Shown piece after piece: positions 49,963 through 50,898 of a DNA stretch of 50,898 nucleotides (position 1 is the stretch's first letter; each line of letters opens with the position of its first letter). The DNA comes from Phycisphaerae bacterium (GTDB taxonomy: Bacteria > Planctomycetota > Phycisphaerae > Phycisphaerales > SM1A02): NCBI GenBank assembly GCA_002862305.1, contig PKCS01000068.1, forward strand, positions 1-50,898. Reading direction: 5' to 3'. Both the position numbers and the translations under genes were made by a program. The notes beneath the pieces are model-generated. The model was given only the letters and a program-made list of their open reading frames with translations, made no database searches and was not told the origin of the DNA.

Positions 49963-50898
49963 CAGTCTGGTCCAATCATGTCTGCCCAGGGCAGTTCGGC
50001 ACGCGGATTCGGCAGCCGATCCCCCAGTCCACGGAGGAGCTCCTCGTCGGCCTCGGTAAGACTCTTCGGGGCGACGAGCTCGAGGACTGCAAGAAAATCG
50101 CCCGAGGTGCCCGAGGCATCCGTGATCCCCTTCCCCGCGGCGCGCAGCTTCTTGCCACTCCCGGTACCCGGAGGCACGCGAAGGGTCACCGAACCGGTGA
50201 GCAAAGGCAGCTGGATGGTGGTCCCGAGGGAGGCCTCCACGATGGTGACCGGCACGTTCATGACCAGATCGAGTCCGTCCCTGCGGAACCACGGGTGGGG
50301 CTGCACCCTGATCTTGAAGAGGATGTCACCGGCCTGTCCGCCCCCGGCCCCGCTGCCACCCTTCCCCCGGACCCGAAGCGTCGCTCCGTCCTTGATCCCC
50401 GGCGGGATCCGGACGTCGATCTGCTCGCTTCCACCCTGCGGGGTCGAGAGCCGGATGGACTCGGTGCCACCCTTCGCGGCGACCAGGAAGGTCACCGTCA
50501 GTTCATGTTCGAGATCCGAACCTCGACGTGGCCGCGGCCCGCGGTTCGAGGCGCCCTGGGATCCGAATCCACCGAACCCTCCGAACCCGCCGGGGGCCTG
50601 GCTCGCCCCCCCGCCGCCACGGGACTGGAAGAAGTCACCGAAGATGCTCTCGAAGGTCTCGGGATCGACGTCCGACCAGGCCCCACCGCCGGAGGGTCGG
50701 GGGCCGGCATGGCCGCCCGCTGCACCCGGTCCGACGAACCCGAACTGGTCGTACTGGGCGCGCTTCTCGGGGTCAGAAAGCACGTCGTAGGCTTCCTGAA
50801 CCTCGGAGAAACGCTGCGCGGCATCCGGCTCCTTGTTCACGTCCGGATGGAGTTTTCGGACAAGTTTCCGGTGCGCCTTGCGGAGCTCATCGGGCTTG
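49962..50898 (-). CDS. DnaJ/CbpA-type co-chaperone, 5' end cut by the window
   Basis: At least 312 residues. The J domain is partly visible (KAHRKLVRKLHPDVNKEPDAAQRFSEVQEAYDVLSD with the HPD motif), followed by a Gly/Phe-rich linker (FGGFGGFGS) and two C-terminal beta domains (GIKDGATLRVRGKG; VPVTIVEASLGTTIQLP). There is no Cys-rich zinc-finger region, so it is the CbpA/DjlA-free type II kind rather than classical DnaJ. Stimulates Hsp70 ATPase. The true start lies beyond position 50898. Confidence 0.9.
   Translation of the reverse strand, partial: KPDELRKAHRKLVRKLHPDVNKEPDAAQRFSEVQEAYDVLSDPEKRAQYDQFGFVGPGAAGGHAGPRPSGGGAWSDVDPETFESIFGDFFQSRGGGGASQAPGGFGGFGGFGSQGASNRGPRPRRGSDLEHELTVTFLVAAKGGTESIRLSTPQGGSEQIDVRIPPGIKDGATLRVRGKGGSGAGGGQAGDILFKIRVQPHPWFRRDGLDLVMNVPVTIVEASLGTTIQLPLLTGSVTLRVPPGTGSGKKLRAAGKGITDASGTSGDFLAVLELVAPKSLTEADEELLRGLGDRLPNPRAELPWADMIGPD

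Overview
The window is GC-rich, gene-dense chromosomal DNA that reads like a member of the Planctomycetota, most likely class Phycisphaerae. The reasons are: six secreted proteins carrying a dockerin-like paired calcium-loop module (DLDGDG..xGxDLxxLLxxWG), the complete alternative complex III plus caa3 oxidase cluster, a TatC with a large periplasmic insertion, and many GTG starts. The taxonomic call is an inference from protein style, not from a marker-gene comparison.

Layout. 1-160: 3' end of tmRNA (ssrA) and its hairpin. 188-8192: three large secreted proteins, two of them divergently transcribed multi-domain di-haem cytochromes of the DHOR/MauG-like type, all with dockerin-like modules. 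8514-11707: a ClpS adaptor, a zinc-independent quinone-oxidoreductase-like enzyme, a DUF1573 lipoprotein and a small lipoprotein. 11676-15326: haem A biogenesis (ctaA, ctaB) and a DUF3179 membrane protein. 15336-30156: one long minus-strand respiratory operon, transcribed actA-B-C-D-E-F, a small membrane protein, sco, then cytochrome oxidase subunits II (fused to cytochrome c), I, III, IV and a second subunit III. 30459-37766: an APC permease fused to PTS-EIIA and RCK-C domains, tatD, tatC, tadA, a HAD phosphatase, truD and a DUF151 nuclease-like protein. 37852-50898: a subtilisin-like protease, metK with a structured leader, rsmB, an unknown protein, a duplicated-domain secreted protein, a secreted GH13 enzyme, an EIIA protein, hpt, a PH-domain membrane protein, an unknown membrane protein and a truncated dnaJ/cbpA.

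How it works together. The act genes encode a quinol:cytochrome c oxidoreductase (ActA pentahaem, ActE monohaem, ActB iron-sulfur protein, ActC/ActF NrfD-like quinone subunits, ActD anchor) feeding the caa3 oxidase directly through the cytochrome c domain on subunit II. Sco loads CuA, and CtaB then CtaA make haem A. The whole aerobic terminal respiratory branch is therefore encoded within about 20 kb.

Most interesting signals: (i) a promoter plus a nested-helix leader in front of metK with alternative pairing and possible Shine-Dalgarno contact, a candidate SAM-responsive element; (ii) a recurring TAxxxT box placed 6 nt before start codons that lack a Shine-Dalgarno, suggesting leaderless transcripts; (iii) three TTGCCG -35 boxes with TATxxT -10 boxes, giving an apparent housekeeping promoter consensus; (iv) unusual protein architectures in the respiratory cluster: duplicated subunit III, a hydrophilic insertion in one copy, a His-rich tail on ActB, and an extended CtaA.
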